Positions 48,634 through 59,417 of a stretch of DNA of 64,000 nucleotides are shown here, piece by piece. Position numbers and translations under genes: made by a program. This DNA is from Paraburkholderia sejongensis (GTDB lineage Bacteria; Pseudomonadota; Gammaproteobacteria; Burkholderiales; Burkholderiaceae), in NCBI RefSeq assembly GCF_020880815.1, contig NZ_JAJITD010000005.1, positions 310,001 to 374,000 of the forward strand, written 5' to 3'. The notes beneath the pieces are model-generated. The model ran no database searches, was not told where the DNA came from, and saw only the letters and a program-made list of their open reading frames with translations. The stretch's first letter is position 1. Every line of letters begins with the position of its first letter.

Positions 48634-48845
48634 GCCCGCACCGCTCCGCTCCACCTCACCGCCCCGCGCGCGAGACCGCCCCGCGCGTTTTGGACACGGT
48701 ATGATCGTTCCGACACCCAAGCGGAGCGAGACATGCCGGTCACCGCATTGCGTCGTACCGGGCATCGAGGCCGTCAGCGCCCCGATGCCTGTCCGGTCTC
48801 CTATCTGGCCCCGCTTCTAACCACGAACCAGCGCGAGGCCAGTCG

Positions 48846-49628
48846 ATGAGCACCTTCACCAACCCCCTCAAACAACGTCTGACGGACAGCTCGTCGCTGT
48901 TCGGTCTGTGGCTGTCGCTGGGCAGCGATGCGGCCGCCGAAGCGCTCGCGCACGCGGGCTTCGACTGGCTGCTGATCGACATGGAGCACGCGCCGAACGA
49001 CAGCACCCATGTCGAGTCGCAACTGCGCGCGATCGCCGCCGCGCATCTGCCGAGCGAGCCGGTGGTGCGGGTGCCGGCGAGCGAACCGTGGCTCGTCAAG
49101 CGCGTGCTCGATGCCGGCGCGCGCACGCTGATGTTTCCGAATATCGAATCCGCCGAGGACGCTGCCCGCGCGGTGCGGCTGACCCGCTACCCGGACGGCG
49201 ATGCGCTCGACGGCCTGCGCGGCGTCGCCGGGCTGGTGCGCGCGGCCGGCTACGGAATGCGGCGCGACTATCTGCAGACGGCCAACGCGCAGATCGCGAC
49301 GATCATGCAGATCGAGTCGGCGCGCGGCTTGCAGGAAGTCGAGCGGATCGCGGCGACGCCCGGGGTCGATTGCATCTTCGTCGGCCCCGCCGATCTGGCC
49401 GCGAGCCTCGGCCATCTCGGCGACTCGAAGCATGGCGACGTGGTGGGCGCGCTCACGCGGGTCGTCGATGCGGCGGACAAAGCCGGCGTCGCGGCCGGCA
49501 TCTTCGCGATGGACGCGGCGAGCGCGCGGCAGTATCGATTGGACGGCTTTCGCTTCGTCGCGCTGGCGGCCGATGTGATCTGGATGTTGCGCGCGACCCG
49601 CCAGGCGCTACAGGAGGCAAGGTCATGA
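48846..49628 (+). CDS. HpcH/HpaI-family aldolase
   Basis: A 260-residue class II pyruvate aldolase. The pattern is FGLWLSLGSDAAAEALAHAG, WLLIDMEHAPND (general-base region), ASEPWLVKRVLDAGARTLMF, TIMQIESARGLQEVERIAAT (metal Glu) and CIFVGPADLAASLGHLGD (metal Asp). The family cleaves 2-keto-3-deoxy acids such as 2,4-dihydroxyhept-2-ene-1,7-dioate; the exact substrate here is unknown because no catabolic cluster is adjacent. It overlaps the Sel1-repeat gene by four bases (ATGA). Confidence 0.9.
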   Translation: MSTFTNPLKQRLTDSSSLFGLWLSLGSDAAAEALAHAGFDWLLIDMEHAPNDSTHVESQLRAIAAAHLPSEPVVRVPASEPWLVKRVLDAGARTLMFPNIESAEDAARAVRLTRYPDGDALDGLRGVAGLVRAAGYGMRRDYLQTANAQIATIMQIESARGLQEVERIAATPGVDCIFVGPADLAASLGHLGDSKHGDVVGALTRVVDAADKAGVAAGIFAMDAASARQYRLDGFRFVALAADVIWMLRATRQALQEARS

Positions 49629-50359
49629 ACGGCACAGTGCAGAGCGTCGCCGGACGGCTGGCGGTGCGGGCGAGCGTCGTCGCGGCGGTGCTGCTCGCGG
49701 GTGGCGCGATCGGCGCGAGCGGCGCCGCACACGCGCAGGACCGCATCGCGAAGTCGAACGATCCGCAGACGCAATCGGCGGTCGCCGACTACAACGCCGG
49801 CAACCTCGGCGCGGCGCTCAACGAGTTTCGCGAGGCCGCCGAGCGCGGCAGCCGGCTCGCGCAATTCAATTACGCGATGATGCTGCTGAACGGCGAGGGC
49901 ACGCCGGCCAACGTCGACGAAGGCAAGAAGTGGCTGCGCAAGGCCGCCGACGCGAACATGTCGCACGCGCAATACGTGTACGGCAAGATGTACGACGATG
50001 GCGAGTTCGTCGCCCGCGATCCGGTCGAGGCGCATCGCTGGTTTCTGAAGGCGGCCGAGCAGGGCCACGTGCAGGCGGAACTCGCGCTCGCCAACCAGTT
50101 CCTCGACGGCCGCGGCACCGGGCGCGACAACAAGCAGGCGTTCGTCTGGTACAAGAAGGCCGCGCAGGGCGGCGACATGACCGCGCAGTACGTGACCGGC
50201 TCGTTTTACGAGCGCGGTGGCGATGGCGTCGACCGCAATCTGAACGTCGCGCGTGCGTATTACGCGGCCGCGGCGGCCCAGGGCGATCCGGCGGCGCGTC
50301 TCAAGTATCAGCAGTTGAGCGCGCAGCTGCGCGATCAGAAGGAAGTGAAGCCGCAGTAA
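49625..50359 (+). CDS. Sel1-repeat (tetratricopeptide-like) exported protein
   Basis: A 244-residue protein with a signal peptide (AVRASVVAAVLLAGGAIGAS, cleavage probably after AAHA). About four to five Sel1 repeats follow, for example RLAQFNYAMMLLNGEGTPAN, SHAQYVYGKMYDDGEFVARD, VQAELALANQFLDGRGTGRD and MTAQYVTGSFYERGGDGVDR. Such repeats mediate protein-protein contacts in the envelope. It is translationally coupled to the aldolase gene, though no functional link is obvious. A terminator follows at 50374-50409. Confidence 0.87.
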   Translation: MNGTVQSVAGRLAVRASVVAAVLLAGGAIGASGAAHAQDRIAKSNDPQTQSAVADYNAGNLGAALNEFREAAERGSRLAQFNYAMMLLNGEGTPANVDEGKKWLRKAADANMSHAQYVYGKMYDDGEFVARDPVEAHRWFLKAAEQGHVQAELALANQFLDGRGTGRDNKQAFVWYKKAAQGGDMTAQYVTGSFYERGGDGVDRNLNVARAYYAAAAAQGDPAARLKYQQLSAQLRDQKEVKPQ

Positions 50360-50373
50360 GCGGTAGCCAAACA

Positions 50374-50409
50374 AAAAAGGGCGCTCGTGAATGAACGAGC
50401 GCCCTTTTT
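50374..50409. terminator. Bidirectional terminator between Sel1-repeat gene and rodA
   Basis: A perfect 15-base stem AAAAAGGGCGCTCGT / ACGAGCGCCCTTTTT (50374-50388 with 50395-50409) with a six-base loop; usable by the convergent genes on both strands. Confidence 0.92.
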
Positions 50410-50445
50410 GTTTCCAGCGTGTGCCTGGTGAACCGGCACGCGCCG

Positions 50446-51594
50446 TTAGCTCTGCATCAACCGCTTCTGCCGCGCGACACTCATGATCAGCCCGATCGCG
50501 ACCCCGAGCGTCGTCAGCGCGGTGCCGCCGTAACTCATGAACGGCAGCGGCACGCCGACCACCGGCAAAATCCCGCTCACCATGCCGATGTTCACGAATG
50601 CGTAGGTGAAGAACGCCATCGTCAGCGAGCCGGCCAATAATCGCCCGAATAGCGTTGCACCGTTCGCCGCGATGTAAAGCCCGCGTGCGATCAATAACAT
50701 GTAGAGCGTGAGCAGCACGATCCCGCCAGCTAAACCGAACTCCTCGGAGAACACCGCGAAGATGAAGTCGGTGTGCTTCTCGGGGATGAACTCGAGGTGC
50801 GCCTGGGTGCCCTTGAGCCAACCCTTGCCGAGCGGGCCGCCGGAGCCGATCGCGATCACCGCCTGAATCGTATGGAAGCCTTTGCCGAGCGGGTCCGAGG
50901 TCGGATCGAGCAGCGTACAGATGCGGTGTTTCTGGTAGTCGTGCATCAGCGGCCACTGCACCTCGGGCTGGCAGATCTTGTCCTGGAACGCGGCGATCGA
51001 CACCACCGCGATCACCCCCGCGACCAGCACCGGCACGATCAGTTTGAAGCTCAGGCCCGCGAAATAAATCACGAAGAAGCCGGCGGCGAACACGAGCACC
51101 GCGGTGCCGAGGTCGGGCTGCTTGGCGATCAGGCCGACCGGCAGCAGCAGGATCGCGAAACCGACCAGATAGTCGTACCAGCGCATCACGCCTTCGCGGC
51201 GCTGGTAGTACCACGCGAGCATCAGCGGGGTCGCGATCTTCAGGATTTCCGACGGCTGGATCACCACGCCGACGTTGATCCAGCGCTTCGCGCCTTTCTT
51301 GGTCAGGCCGAACATCGCGACCGCGATCAGTAACGCGATCCCGAACGTATAGAGCGGGACCGCGAAGCGCATCAGCGTATTGGGCGGCACATTGGCGAGC
51401 CCCCACATCAGCACGAAGGTGAGCAGGATGTTGCGCAGCTGGTCCTCGACGCGCCCGGGCACGTCCAGACTCGCGCTGTACAGCGTGACGATGCCGACGC
51501 ACAGCAGCAGGAACACGATCAGCGCGAGCGGGCGGTCGAAGCCCGCGAACATCTTCTTGATGCGGTCGAGCCAGGCGCGCTTGTCGAATTGCAT
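50446..51594 (-). CDS. rodA: Rod-shape peptidoglycan glycosyltransferase RodA
   Basis: RodA is a SEDS-family polymerase of the elongasome. The 382-residue protein starts MQFDKRAWLDRIKKMFAGFD after GGAG. About ten membrane helices are visible (LALIVFLLLCVGIVTLYSAS onward). Conserved SEDS stretches are WINVGVVIQPSEILKIATPL, LIAKQPDLGTAVLVFAAGFF, TQAHLEFIPEKHTDFIFAVF and LPVVGVPLPFMSYGGTALTT. It follows mrdA by ten bases and is the last gene of mreB-mreC-mreD-mrdA-rodA. Confidence 0.97.
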   Translation of the reverse strand: MQFDKRAWLDRIKKMFAGFDRPLALIVFLLLCVGIVTLYSASLDVPGRVEDQLRNILLTFVLMWGLANVPPNTLMRFAVPLYTFGIALLIAVAMFGLTKKGAKRWINVGVVIQPSEILKIATPLMLAWYYQRREGVMRWYDYLVGFAILLLPVGLIAKQPDLGTAVLVFAAGFFVIYFAGLSFKLIVPVLVAGVIAVVSIAAFQDKICQPEVQWPLMHDYQKHRICTLLDPTSDPLGKGFHTIQAVIAIGSGGPLGKGWLKGTQAHLEFIPEKHTDFIFAVFSEEFGLAGGIVLLTLYMLLIARGLYIAANGATLFGRLLAGSLTMAFFTYAFVNIGMVSGILPVVGVPLPFMSYGGTALTTLGVAIGLIMSVARQKRLMQS

Positions 51595-51604
51595 GCCTTT
51601 CTCC

Positions 51605-54001
51605 TTATTCGTCGATGCCGCCGGTGGCGGGCTGGCGCGGCGACGTATCGCGCACGCTGTCCTCGCGCGACGGCGCGGCGACGGCCGGCGCCGGCTCGCT
51701 GGCCGGGCGGGGTTGATGCGGTGCGTCGGACGAACGCGGCGCGGATTTTCTGGTGGCGGCGGTAGCGGACGCCGGTTTGGCTGCCGATGCAGGTTGCGCG
51801 CCCTTGGCCTTTGCCTTGGCGGTGGCCGAAGCGGCGACCGGCGCGGTGGCAGTGGCAGTGGCAGTGGCAGTGGCGGCCGTCGCAGTGGTGGCCGTCGTGG
51901 TCGCCGCAGCCGAAGCGCCCGAAGCGCCGGAAGCTGCGGCGGCAGCCGAGGCGCCGGCAGCAGCCCCCGGCATCGGCAGCGCGGTAAAGCCCGCCGCGAT
52001 CCTGAGCGGTTGCGCGGTATCGCGCGCGGCCGGCACATCGCCGACCTGCGGCGCGGACGCATCGAGCGTGGCCGAAGCCGCCGCCGCGACGGCCGCTTCC
52101 TCGGCGCCCGGCTTGTTCTTGCCGACGAGGTAATAGTCGAGCACCTTGCGCGCGATCGGGCCCGCCGATTCCGCGCCCCAGCCGCCGTTTTCGACGATCA
52201 GCGCGAGCGCGATCTTCGGCTGCTCGGCCGGCGCGAACGCGATGAACAGCGCGTGGTCGCGCAGATGCTCGGCGAGCGCGTGACCCTTATAGTTCGTGCC
52301 CTGCAACGAGTACACCTGCGCCGTGCCGGTCTTGCCGGCCGCCTGATACGGCGCGCCGATGAACAGCTTGGACGCCGTGCCGTTGGTCACCACGCCGACC
52401 ATCGCGCGCTTGATGAAGTCGATGTCCTGCTGCCTGACTGCGATCTTGTCGCTGGGATCGCGCACCACCGGCTGGGTCGCCTTGGTAATCGGATTCTCGA
52501 TGTCGCGCACGAGGTGCGGCTTCATCACGACGCCGTTGTTCGCGAGCGTCGCGGTCGCATGCGCGAGTTGCAGGATCGTGAACGAGTTGTAGCCCTGGCC
52601 GATGCCGAGGCTGATCGTCTCGCCTTCGTACCACTTCTGCTGCTCCGGGCGTCGATACGCTTTGCGCTTCCAGTCGGTCGACGGCAGGATCCCGCGCGCC
52701 TCGCCGGCGATGTCGATGCCGGTGATCTGGCCGAAGCCCCACGGCTTCATGAAGTTCGCGATGTTGTTCACGCCGAGGTCGTGCGCGAGCATGTAGAAGT
52801 ACGTGTCGTTCGACACCACGATCGCGCGGTTCATATCGACCCAGCCCTGGCCCGAGCGCACGTCGTTGCGGAAAGTGTGGCCGCCGAACGTGTACGAGCC
52901 CGGATCCTGGAAGCCCCAGCCCGGCGTGCGCTTGTGCAGCGTCAGCGCGGCGAGCGCCATGAACGGCTTGTAGGTCGAGCCGGGCGGATAGGTGCCGTGC
53001 AGCGGACGGTTCAGCAGCGGGTGATCGGGCGAGTTGTTCAGCTCGTCCCAGGTCTGCTGGTCGATGCCGTCGACGAACGAATTCGGGTCGAAGCTCGGTG
53101 CCGACACGAACGCGAGCACGTCGCCGGTAGCGGGCTCGATCGCGACCAGCGCGCCGCGGCGGCCGGCGAACGCCTGCTCGGCGACCTGCTGCAAGCCGAT
53201 GTCGAGTGACAGTTCGAGGTTGTTGCCGGGCGTCGCCTGGGTGCGCGACAGCGTGCGCACCGGCCGGCCGCCCGCGGTCACTTCCACTTCCTCGAAACCG
53301 GTCTGGCCGTGCAGCTCGGTCTCGTAGCTCTGCTCGACGCCGATCTTGCCGATGTAGTCGGTGCCCTTGTAGTTGTTCGCGTCGAGGCGCGGATCGTAGT
53401 GGTCCGGATCGCTGTCGTTCTGGTCGCTGGCGTCGTCGATGCGGTCCTGGTCGCGCTGCGAAATGCGCCCGATGTAGCCGATCACGTGCGCGGCGGTCGG
53501 CCCGAGCGGGTACTGGCGGAACAGTCGCGCGCGCACTTCGACGCCGGGGAAGCGGAAGCGCTGCGCGGTGAAGCGGGCGACTTCGTCGTCGGTCAGACGG
53601 GTGCGGATCGGCAGACTCTCGAAGTTCTTCGAGTCTTCCTGCAGCTTCTTGAAGCGGCGCCGGTCGCGCGCGTCGATCGATACGACGGTCGCGAGGTTGT
53701 CGATCACGTTATCGAGCGAGTCGTTCAGCTTCGACGGCGTGATTTCGAGCGTGTAGGCCGAGTAGTTCTTCGCCAGCACGACGCCGTTGCGATCGGTGAT
53801 GATGCCGCGGTTCGGCACGATCGGCGCGACCGAGATGCGGTTTTCGTCCGCCTGCAACGAGTATTTGCTGTAGTGCCACACCTGCAGGAACAGGAAGCGG
53901 AAGCCGATCAGCCCGAAGCAGACGAACACGAACAGGCCCGCCGCCGCGACGCGCAGGCGGAATTTCGTGAGCTGCTGCTGGGTGTCCTTGAATTCGGTCA
54001 T
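51605..54001 (-). CDS. mrdA: Penicillin-binding protein 2 with long low-complexity tail
   Basis: PBP2 is the elongasome transpeptidase that works with RodA. The 798-residue protein has a cytoplasmic start and one membrane helix (VAAAGLFVFVCFGLIGFRFL) and a pedestal/dimerisation domain. The transpeptidase domain has SxxK in GTYPPGSTYKPF, SxN as VVSNDTYFY, and KTG in AAGKTGTAQV. The last 140 or so residues are Ala/Thr/Pro-rich, including an (Ala-Thr)n run coded by a GGCAGT hexamer repeat (plus strand 51845-51875). E. coli PBP2 is about 633 residues, so the tail is an extension, probably an unstructured periplasmic segment. Confidence 0.95.
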   Translation of the reverse strand: MTEFKDTQQQLTKFRLRVAAAGLFVFVCFGLIGFRFLFLQVWHYSKYSLQADENRISVAPIVPNRGIITDRNGVVLAKNYSAYTLEITPSKLNDSLDNVIDNLATVVSIDARDRRRFKKLQEDSKNFESLPIRTRLTDDEVARFTAQRFRFPGVEVRARLFRQYPLGPTAAHVIGYIGRISQRDQDRIDDASDQNDSDPDHYDPRLDANNYKGTDYIGKIGVEQSYETELHGQTGFEEVEVTAGGRPVRTLSRTQATPGNNLELSLDIGLQQVAEQAFAGRRGALVAIEPATGDVLAFVSAPSFDPNSFVDGIDQQTWDELNNSPDHPLLNRPLHGTYPPGSTYKPFMALAALTLHKRTPGWGFQDPGSYTFGGHTFRNDVRSGQGWVDMNRAIVVSNDTYFYMLAHDLGVNNIANFMKPWGFGQITGIDIAGEARGILPSTDWKRKAYRRPEQQKWYEGETISLGIGQGYNSFTILQLAHATATLANNGVVMKPHLVRDIENPITKATQPVVRDPSDKIAVRQQDIDFIKRAMVGVVTNGTASKLFIGAPYQAAGKTGTAQVYSLQGTNYKGHALAEHLRDHALFIAFAPAEQPKIALALIVENGGWGAESAGPIARKVLDYYLVGKNKPGAEEAAVAAAASATLDASAPQVGDVPAARDTAQPLRIAAGFTALPMPGAAAGASAAAAASGASGASAAATTTATTATAATATATATATAPVAASATAKAKAKGAQPASAAKPASATAATRKSAPRSSDAPHQPRPASEPAPAVAAPSREDSVRDTSPRQPATGGIDE
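51845..51875. repeat. GGCAGT hexanucleotide repeat in mrdA
   Basis: Four exact tandem copies of GGCAGT (51848-51871) with a partial copy on each side, coding an Ala-Thr repeat in the PBP2 tail. Copy-number change would keep the frame and alter tail length only. Confidence 0.85.
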
Positions 54002-54163
54002 GCGATTTCTGCAAAGGCCGGCATGCGGCCATCAAGAGTGTGCGCCCAACCGGCGCGGCCGGGGCAGGAACTGCGTTGCGCGTCGGGCCGGCCGGCGGTG
54101 GCGGTTGCGCGCGAGGTGTCGCGACGCAGCGGCCGGCGGGCCCGAGGCGGGATCAAATCGGCG

Positions 54164-54676
54164 TCAGATCGGTCGGGTGTCGTCGGGGTCGGCCGGGCGG
54201 CGTTGCGGCATCAACAGCAGGATGCTCGCGACCGGCCACAGCGCGGCTTCGACGAAACCGTCGATCAGGTAACTCCAGCCCGGAAACGCGGCGCCGGTCA
54301 GCAGGCGGATCACGAACGGCACCAGCTGCGCGACGACCAGCAGCGGCATCACCGCGAACGTTTGCACGCCGAGCGACATCCACAGCACGCGGCGGTGAAT
54401 CGTGATCGCGCCGTACGACAGCAGCGTGTACGCGAGCGCGTGCTCGCCGAGCAGGCTGGCGTTATGCACGTCCATCAACAGGCCGAGGAAAAACGCGATG
54501 CCCATGCCGACCTTGCGCGGCTGATGCACATTCCAGAACAGCAGCACCAGCGCGACGAAGTCGGGCACGCCGGCCAGACGCCCCCACGGCATCAGGTTCA
54601 GCAGGAACGCGGCGGCGAGGCTGAAGGTGATGAAGTACGGGTTGACCGGTTGCAGGATGTATTGCGGGCGGTTCAT
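54164..54676 (-). CDS. mreD: Rod-shape protein MreD
   Basis: A 170-residue integral membrane protein of the cell-elongation complex. It begins MNRPQYILQPVNPYFITFSL and has five hydrophobic helices (AAAFLLNLMPWGRL; FVALVLLFWNVHQPRK; GIAFFLGLLMDVHNASLLGE; VQTFAVMPLLVVAQLVPFVI; AALWPVASILLLMPQ). The MreD-typical GLLMDVHNASLLGEHALAYT is present. Start overlaps the mreC stop by four bases. A 162-base gap separates it from mrdA. Confidence 0.95.
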   Translation of the reverse strand: MNRPQYILQPVNPYFITFSLAAAFLLNLMPWGRLAGVPDFVALVLLFWNVHQPRKVGMGIAFFLGLLMDVHNASLLGEHALAYTLLSYGAITIHRRVLWMSLGVQTFAVMPLLVVAQLVPFVIRLLTGAAFPGWSYLIDGFVEAALWPVASILLLMPQRRPADPDDTRPI

Positions 54677-55881
54677 GGCTGAGCCCCCGGCGCGGTTTGC
54701 GGCTTCGCGGTTTCGGTGGCGGCGGGTTTGTCAGCCTGCTTCGCGGCTTTCTTTTCGGCGGACTTCTTTTCCGCCGCGGCTTTGGCCGGAGCCTTTTCCG
54801 CGCCCTTGCCGGCGGCGGGTTTTTCGGCCGCGGTTTTGCCGGTGGCGGGCTTGTCGGCGGCCGGCTTTTCGCCTGGCTTGGCCGCGGCTTTGTCGGCCGC
54901 TTTGTCGGCCGGCTTGTCAGCCGCTTTTTCACCCGCCTTGGCGGCGGACTTGTCCGCCGCGCCCTTTGCGTCGGCGGTCTTGCCCTTCTTTTTGGCTTCC
55001 TTCGCGGCCGTCGCCGGATCGGGCTCGTCGGCCGGACGCGGCGGCACGTCGCTCACCACATGCAGCACCAGCAACTGGCGCGCACCGCGCACCTCCGCGA
55101 CCGGCAGGCAGATCACCCGCGCGAACGCGGTATCGGCCTGCTTGTCGACGCGCACGACTTTCGCGACCGGCAGCCCCGGCGGATACACACCGTCCAGTCC
55201 ACTGGTGACGAGTTCGTCGCCTGCCTGGACGTCGGCGCTGATCGGCACGAAGCGCAGATCGAGCGTGTCGCCCTTCGGCGTGCCGTAGATCACGCTGCGC
55301 AAGCCGGTGCGCAGGATTTCGACCGGCACCGCCTGGTCCTTGTCGGTGAGCAGCGTGACTTCGGCCTGCAACGGGAACACCCGGGTGATCTGGCCGATTA
55401 CGCCGTCTTCGGTGACGACCGGCGAGCCGTTGCGGATGCCTTGCTGCGCGCCGCGGCCGATCACGACCTTCTGCGTGAACGGGTCGCGCGTGTCGTACTG
55501 GATTTCGGCGGGCAGCGATTGCGTGCTCAGCTGTTGCGACAGTTGCAGCAGCGCGCGCAGATGCGCGTTTTCGGCGGCGAGCGACGCGGCGGTATTGGCT
55601 TGCTGCGACATCTGCAGATCGCGCGCGCGCAGCTTGTCGTTTTCGCTGCGCAGCGTCGCGCTCGTGACGGCGAGGTCGGCGGCGCCCATGAAGATGTCGC
55701 GCGGCACGAGGGCTGCTCGCTGCAACGGATAGAGACCCGCGCCGAGCACGCCGCGGACGATTTCGAGCGTCTGGAAGCGGGCATCGGAAATCAGCAGGGC
55801 AAGCGCCAGCACGACGAAGAACACCAGTCGTGCGAGAGCGGAGGGGCCTTGCTTGAACAGGGGCGGCGGACTGTATTCCAT
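54673..55881 (-). CDS. mreC: Rod-shape protein MreC with Lys/Ala-rich tail
   Basis: MreC forms periplasmic filaments that hold MreB, MreD and PBP2 together. There is one membrane helix (LARLVFFVVLALALLISDAR) and a coiled coil (about 70-110: LRSENDKLRARDLQMSQQAN). The two beta-barrel domains carry DPFTQKVVIGRGAQQGIRNG and VQAGDELVTSGLDGVYPPGL. From about residue 285 the protein turns into roughly 115 residues of Lys/Ala/Pro/Glu repeats (AAKAGEKAADKPADKAADKA), absent from E. coli MreC. The total of 402 residues is long for the family. Confidence 0.95.
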   Translation of the reverse strand: MEYSPPPLFKQGPSALARLVFFVVLALALLISDARFQTLEIVRGVLGAGLYPLQRAALVPRDIFMGAADLAVTSATLRSENDKLRARDLQMSQQANTAASLAAENAHLRALLQLSQQLSTQSLPAEIQYDTRDPFTQKVVIGRGAQQGIRNGSPVVTEDGVIGQITRVFPLQAEVTLLTDKDQAVPVEILRTGLRSVIYGTPKGDTLDLRFVPISADVQAGDELVTSGLDGVYPPGLPVAKVVRVDKQADTAFARVICLPVAEVRGARQLLVLHVVSDVPPRPADEPDPATAAKEAKKKGKTADAKGAADKSAAKAGEKAADKPADKAADKAAAKPGEKPAADKPATGKTAAEKPAAGKGAEKAPAKAAAEKKSAEKKAAKQADKPAATETAKPQTAPGAQP

Positions 55882-56035
55882 GGTCGGCGCCGGGGGCGTA
55901 TGCGATTGGGTGAAACGGCGGCGCGTGAGGCGCGCGCGCTCAGCGCGCAGCGGCTGGATGGTCCAGCCAACGACAAAGCGGCCCGCAAGGGGCCGTGTGC
56001 CAGATCCGCGCTACTGACATGAGAGAAAAGCTCGC

Positions 56036-57079
<1,044 letters not shown>

Positions 57080-57465
57080 TCAAAATCCTGTCTCGCTGGG
57101 GGCCGGGCCTCGCACCGTATGCGTAGGGCGGCAGCGGAAAAATAACAGCCTCAACCGGGCGAAGCGCGCCACAGGAGCTTGAAGCTGCGGGGGAGTCTAC
57201 CGGAGGCGGTGGCTAAGCCAGGTCGGAAAAGCGCCGGACCGTTCTGGGGAATTGTCCGCAATCGTCCGTAAGGCCCTGGTAAGTCGGTCCGGGTTTGGGT
57301 CGAACGCGTAATGATACCTTATAATTTTGGATGTTTTGCAGGAAACGGCTGGCACTTTTTGCCACCAACGGCCCCGTTCCGGGGGCCGCCTTCCTGCGTC
57401 GTAACCTGCTGTCGCAGCGTCGTTTTTTCCTGTTGCGGCGGCCCACCACAATTTCCGGTGACCGC
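57080..57465. promoter_or_regulatory. mreB-gatC divergent promoter region (386 bases)
   Basis: No gene. A perfect -10 hexamer TATAAT lies at 57320-57325 in the gatC direction, with a weak -35 TTGGGT (57295-57300) at a 19-base spacer. The 140 bases from there to the gatC ATG would be leader. The mreB promoter was not pinned down. Confidence 0.5.
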
Positions 57466-57765
57466 ATGGCTCTGACCCTGACCGATGTCAAACGCATCGC
57501 GCATCTCGCGCGGCTAGAACTGGCCGACGCCGACGCCGAACACACCCTCACCCAGCTCAATGATTTCTTCGGCCTCGTCGAGCAGATGCAGGCCGTCGAC
57601 ACCACCGGCATCGCGCCGCTGGCTCATCCGATCGAGCAGATCGAAGACGTCGCGCTGCGTCTGCGCGACGACGCGGTGACCGAGACGGTCGCGCGCGAGG
57701 CTTATCAAAAACCAGCGCCGGCCGTGCAGGACGGCCTGTATCTCGTGCCGAAGGTGATCGAATAA
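57466..57765 (+). CDS. gatC: Asp/Glu-tRNA amidotransferase subunit C
   Basis: A 99-residue helper subunit that stabilises GatA and bridges it to GatB. The start [20 protein letters not shown] is the conserved N-terminal helix. [20 protein letters not shown] and the C-terminus [10 protein letters not shown] are typical. First gene of gatC-gatA-gatB; the operon converts misacylated Glu-tRNAGln and/or Asp-tRNAAsn to the correct amide form. Confidence 0.96.
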   Translation: MALTLTDVKRIAHLARLELADADAEHTLTQLNDFFGLVEQMQAVDTTGIAPLAHPIEQIEDVALRLRDDAVTETVAREAYQKPAPAVQDGLYLVPKVIE

Positions 57766-57915
57766 GACCCGCCGGGCAGGCCCCGGCCCGGCCGCGGTCC
57801 GCCGCGCGCGTTTGCGCCGCGGACCGCGGGTCGCGCCGCGCGAGCCTGCCGGCAGGCAACCGAACGCCTCCACGGCAGCGTGACCGCGCTGCCGCGCTTT
57901 CCAGGATAAAACGCA

Positions 57916-59412
57916 ATGCATGAAAAAAGTCTGACCGAACTGCGCGCCGCGCTCGCGGCCAAGGAATGCTCCGCAGTCGAACTGGCGCAGTCGTACCTGA
58001 AGCGGATCGACGCGGCCAAAAGCCTGAACGCGTTCATCCAGGTCGATCCCGAACTGACGCTGGCGCAGGCCAAAGCCGCCGACGCGCTGCTGCACACCGG
58101 CCACGCCGGCCCGCTGGTCGGCCTGCCGATCGCCCACAAGGACGTGTTCGTGACCAGGGGCTGGCGCTCCACCGCCGGCTCGAAGATGCTCGCGAACTAC
58201 GAAAGTCCGTTCGACGCGACCGTGGTCGCGCGTCTGCAGACCGCCGGCATGGTGTGCGTGGGCAAGACCAATATGGATGAATTCGCGATGGGTTCGTCCA
58301 ACGAGAATTCGTACTTCGGCGCGGTGCAGAACCCGTGGGACGTGAAAGCGGTGCCCGGCGGTTCGTCGGGCGGCTCGGCGGCGGCGGTGGCCGCGCGTCT
58401 CGCGCCGGCCGCGACCGGCACCGACACCGGCGGCTCGATCCGCCAGCCGGCATCGTTCTCGGGCATCACCGGGATCAAGCCGACCTACGGTCGGGTGTCG
58501 CGTTACGGGATGATCGCGTTCGCGTCGTCGCTGGATCAGGGCGGCCCGATGGCGCAAAGCGCCGCCGACTGCGCGACGCTGCTCAACGCGATGGCCGGTT
58601 TCGACGAGCGCGATTCCACCAGCCTCGAGCGCGAGAACGAAGACTACACACGCTACCTCGGCCAGCCGTGGCAAGCGGATACCGCGGGCAACGCGGGCAA
58701 GCCGCTCGCCGGCCTGCGCATCGGCCTGCCGAAGGAATACTTCGGCGCCGGTCTCGCCGACGACGTGCGCGCGTCGATCGACGCCGCTCTGAAGCAGTAC
58801 GAAGCGCTCGGCGCGACGCTGGTCGAAGTCTCGCTGCCGAAAACCGAACTGTCGATTCCGGTCTACTACGTGATCGCGCCGGCGGAAGCATCGTCGAACC
58901 TGTCGCGGTTCGACGGCGTGCGCTTCGGCCATCGCGCGGCCGAGTACCGCGATCTGCTCGACATGTACAAGAAGTCGCGCGCCGAAGGCTTCGGCCCGGA
59001 AGTGAAGCGCCGCATTCTGGTCGGTGCGTACGTGCTGTCGCACGGTTACTACGACGCGTACTACCTGCAGGCGCAGAAGATCCGCCGCATCATCGCGCAG
59101 GACTTCCAGCAAGCGTTCAAGCAGTGCGACGTGATCATGGGACCGGTCGCGCCGTCGGTGGCGTGGGACCTCGGCGCAAAGGGCGATGATCCGGTGCAGA
59201 TGTATCTGGCCGACATCTACACGCTGTCGGTGAGCCTCGCCGGCCTGCCGGGCATGAGCGTGCCGTGCGGCTTCGGCGCCGGCGCGAACGCGCAGCGCCC
59301 GGTCGGTCTGCAGATCATCGGCAACTATTTCAATGAAGCCCGGATGCTGCAGGTGGCCGACGCGTTCCAGCGCGTGACCCAGTTCCACCGTCAGGCACCG
59401 GCAGGAGTGTGA
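57916..59412 (+). CDS. gatA: Asp/Glu-tRNA amidotransferase subunit A
   Basis: GatA is the amidase subunit that releases ammonia from glutamine. The 498-residue protein has the amidase-signature triad: Lys in [17 protein letters not shown], and the Ser pair in [20 protein letters not shown] with [35 protein letters not shown] and [12 protein letters not shown] are further GatA blocks. The ATG follows an AGGA ribosome binding site. It overlaps or nearly touches gatB. Confidence 0.97.
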   Translation: MHEKSLTELRAALAAKECSAVELAQSYLKRIDAAKSLNAFIQVDPELTLAQAKAADALLHTGHAGPLVGLPIAHKDVFVTRGWRSTAGSKMLANYESPFDATVVARLQTAGMVCVGKTNMDEFAMGSSNENSYFGAVQNPWDVKAVPGGSSGGSAAAVAARLAPAATGTDTGGSIRQPASFSGITGIKPTYGRVSRYGMIAFASSLDQGGPMAQSAADCATLLNAMAGFDERDSTSLERENEDYTRYLGQPWQADTAGNAGKPLAGLRIGLPKEYFGAGLADDVRASIDAALKQYEALGATLVEVSLPKTELSIPVYYVIAPAEASSNLSRFDGVRFGHRAAEYRDLLDMYKKSRAEGFGPEVKRRILVGAYVLSHGYYDAYYLQAQKIRRIIAQDFQQAFKQCDVIMGPVAPSVAWDLGAKGDDPVQMYLADIYTLSVSLAGLPGMSVPCGFGAGANAQRPVGLQIIGNYFNEARMLQVADAFQRVTQFHRQAPAGV

Positions 59413-59417
59413 GCACC

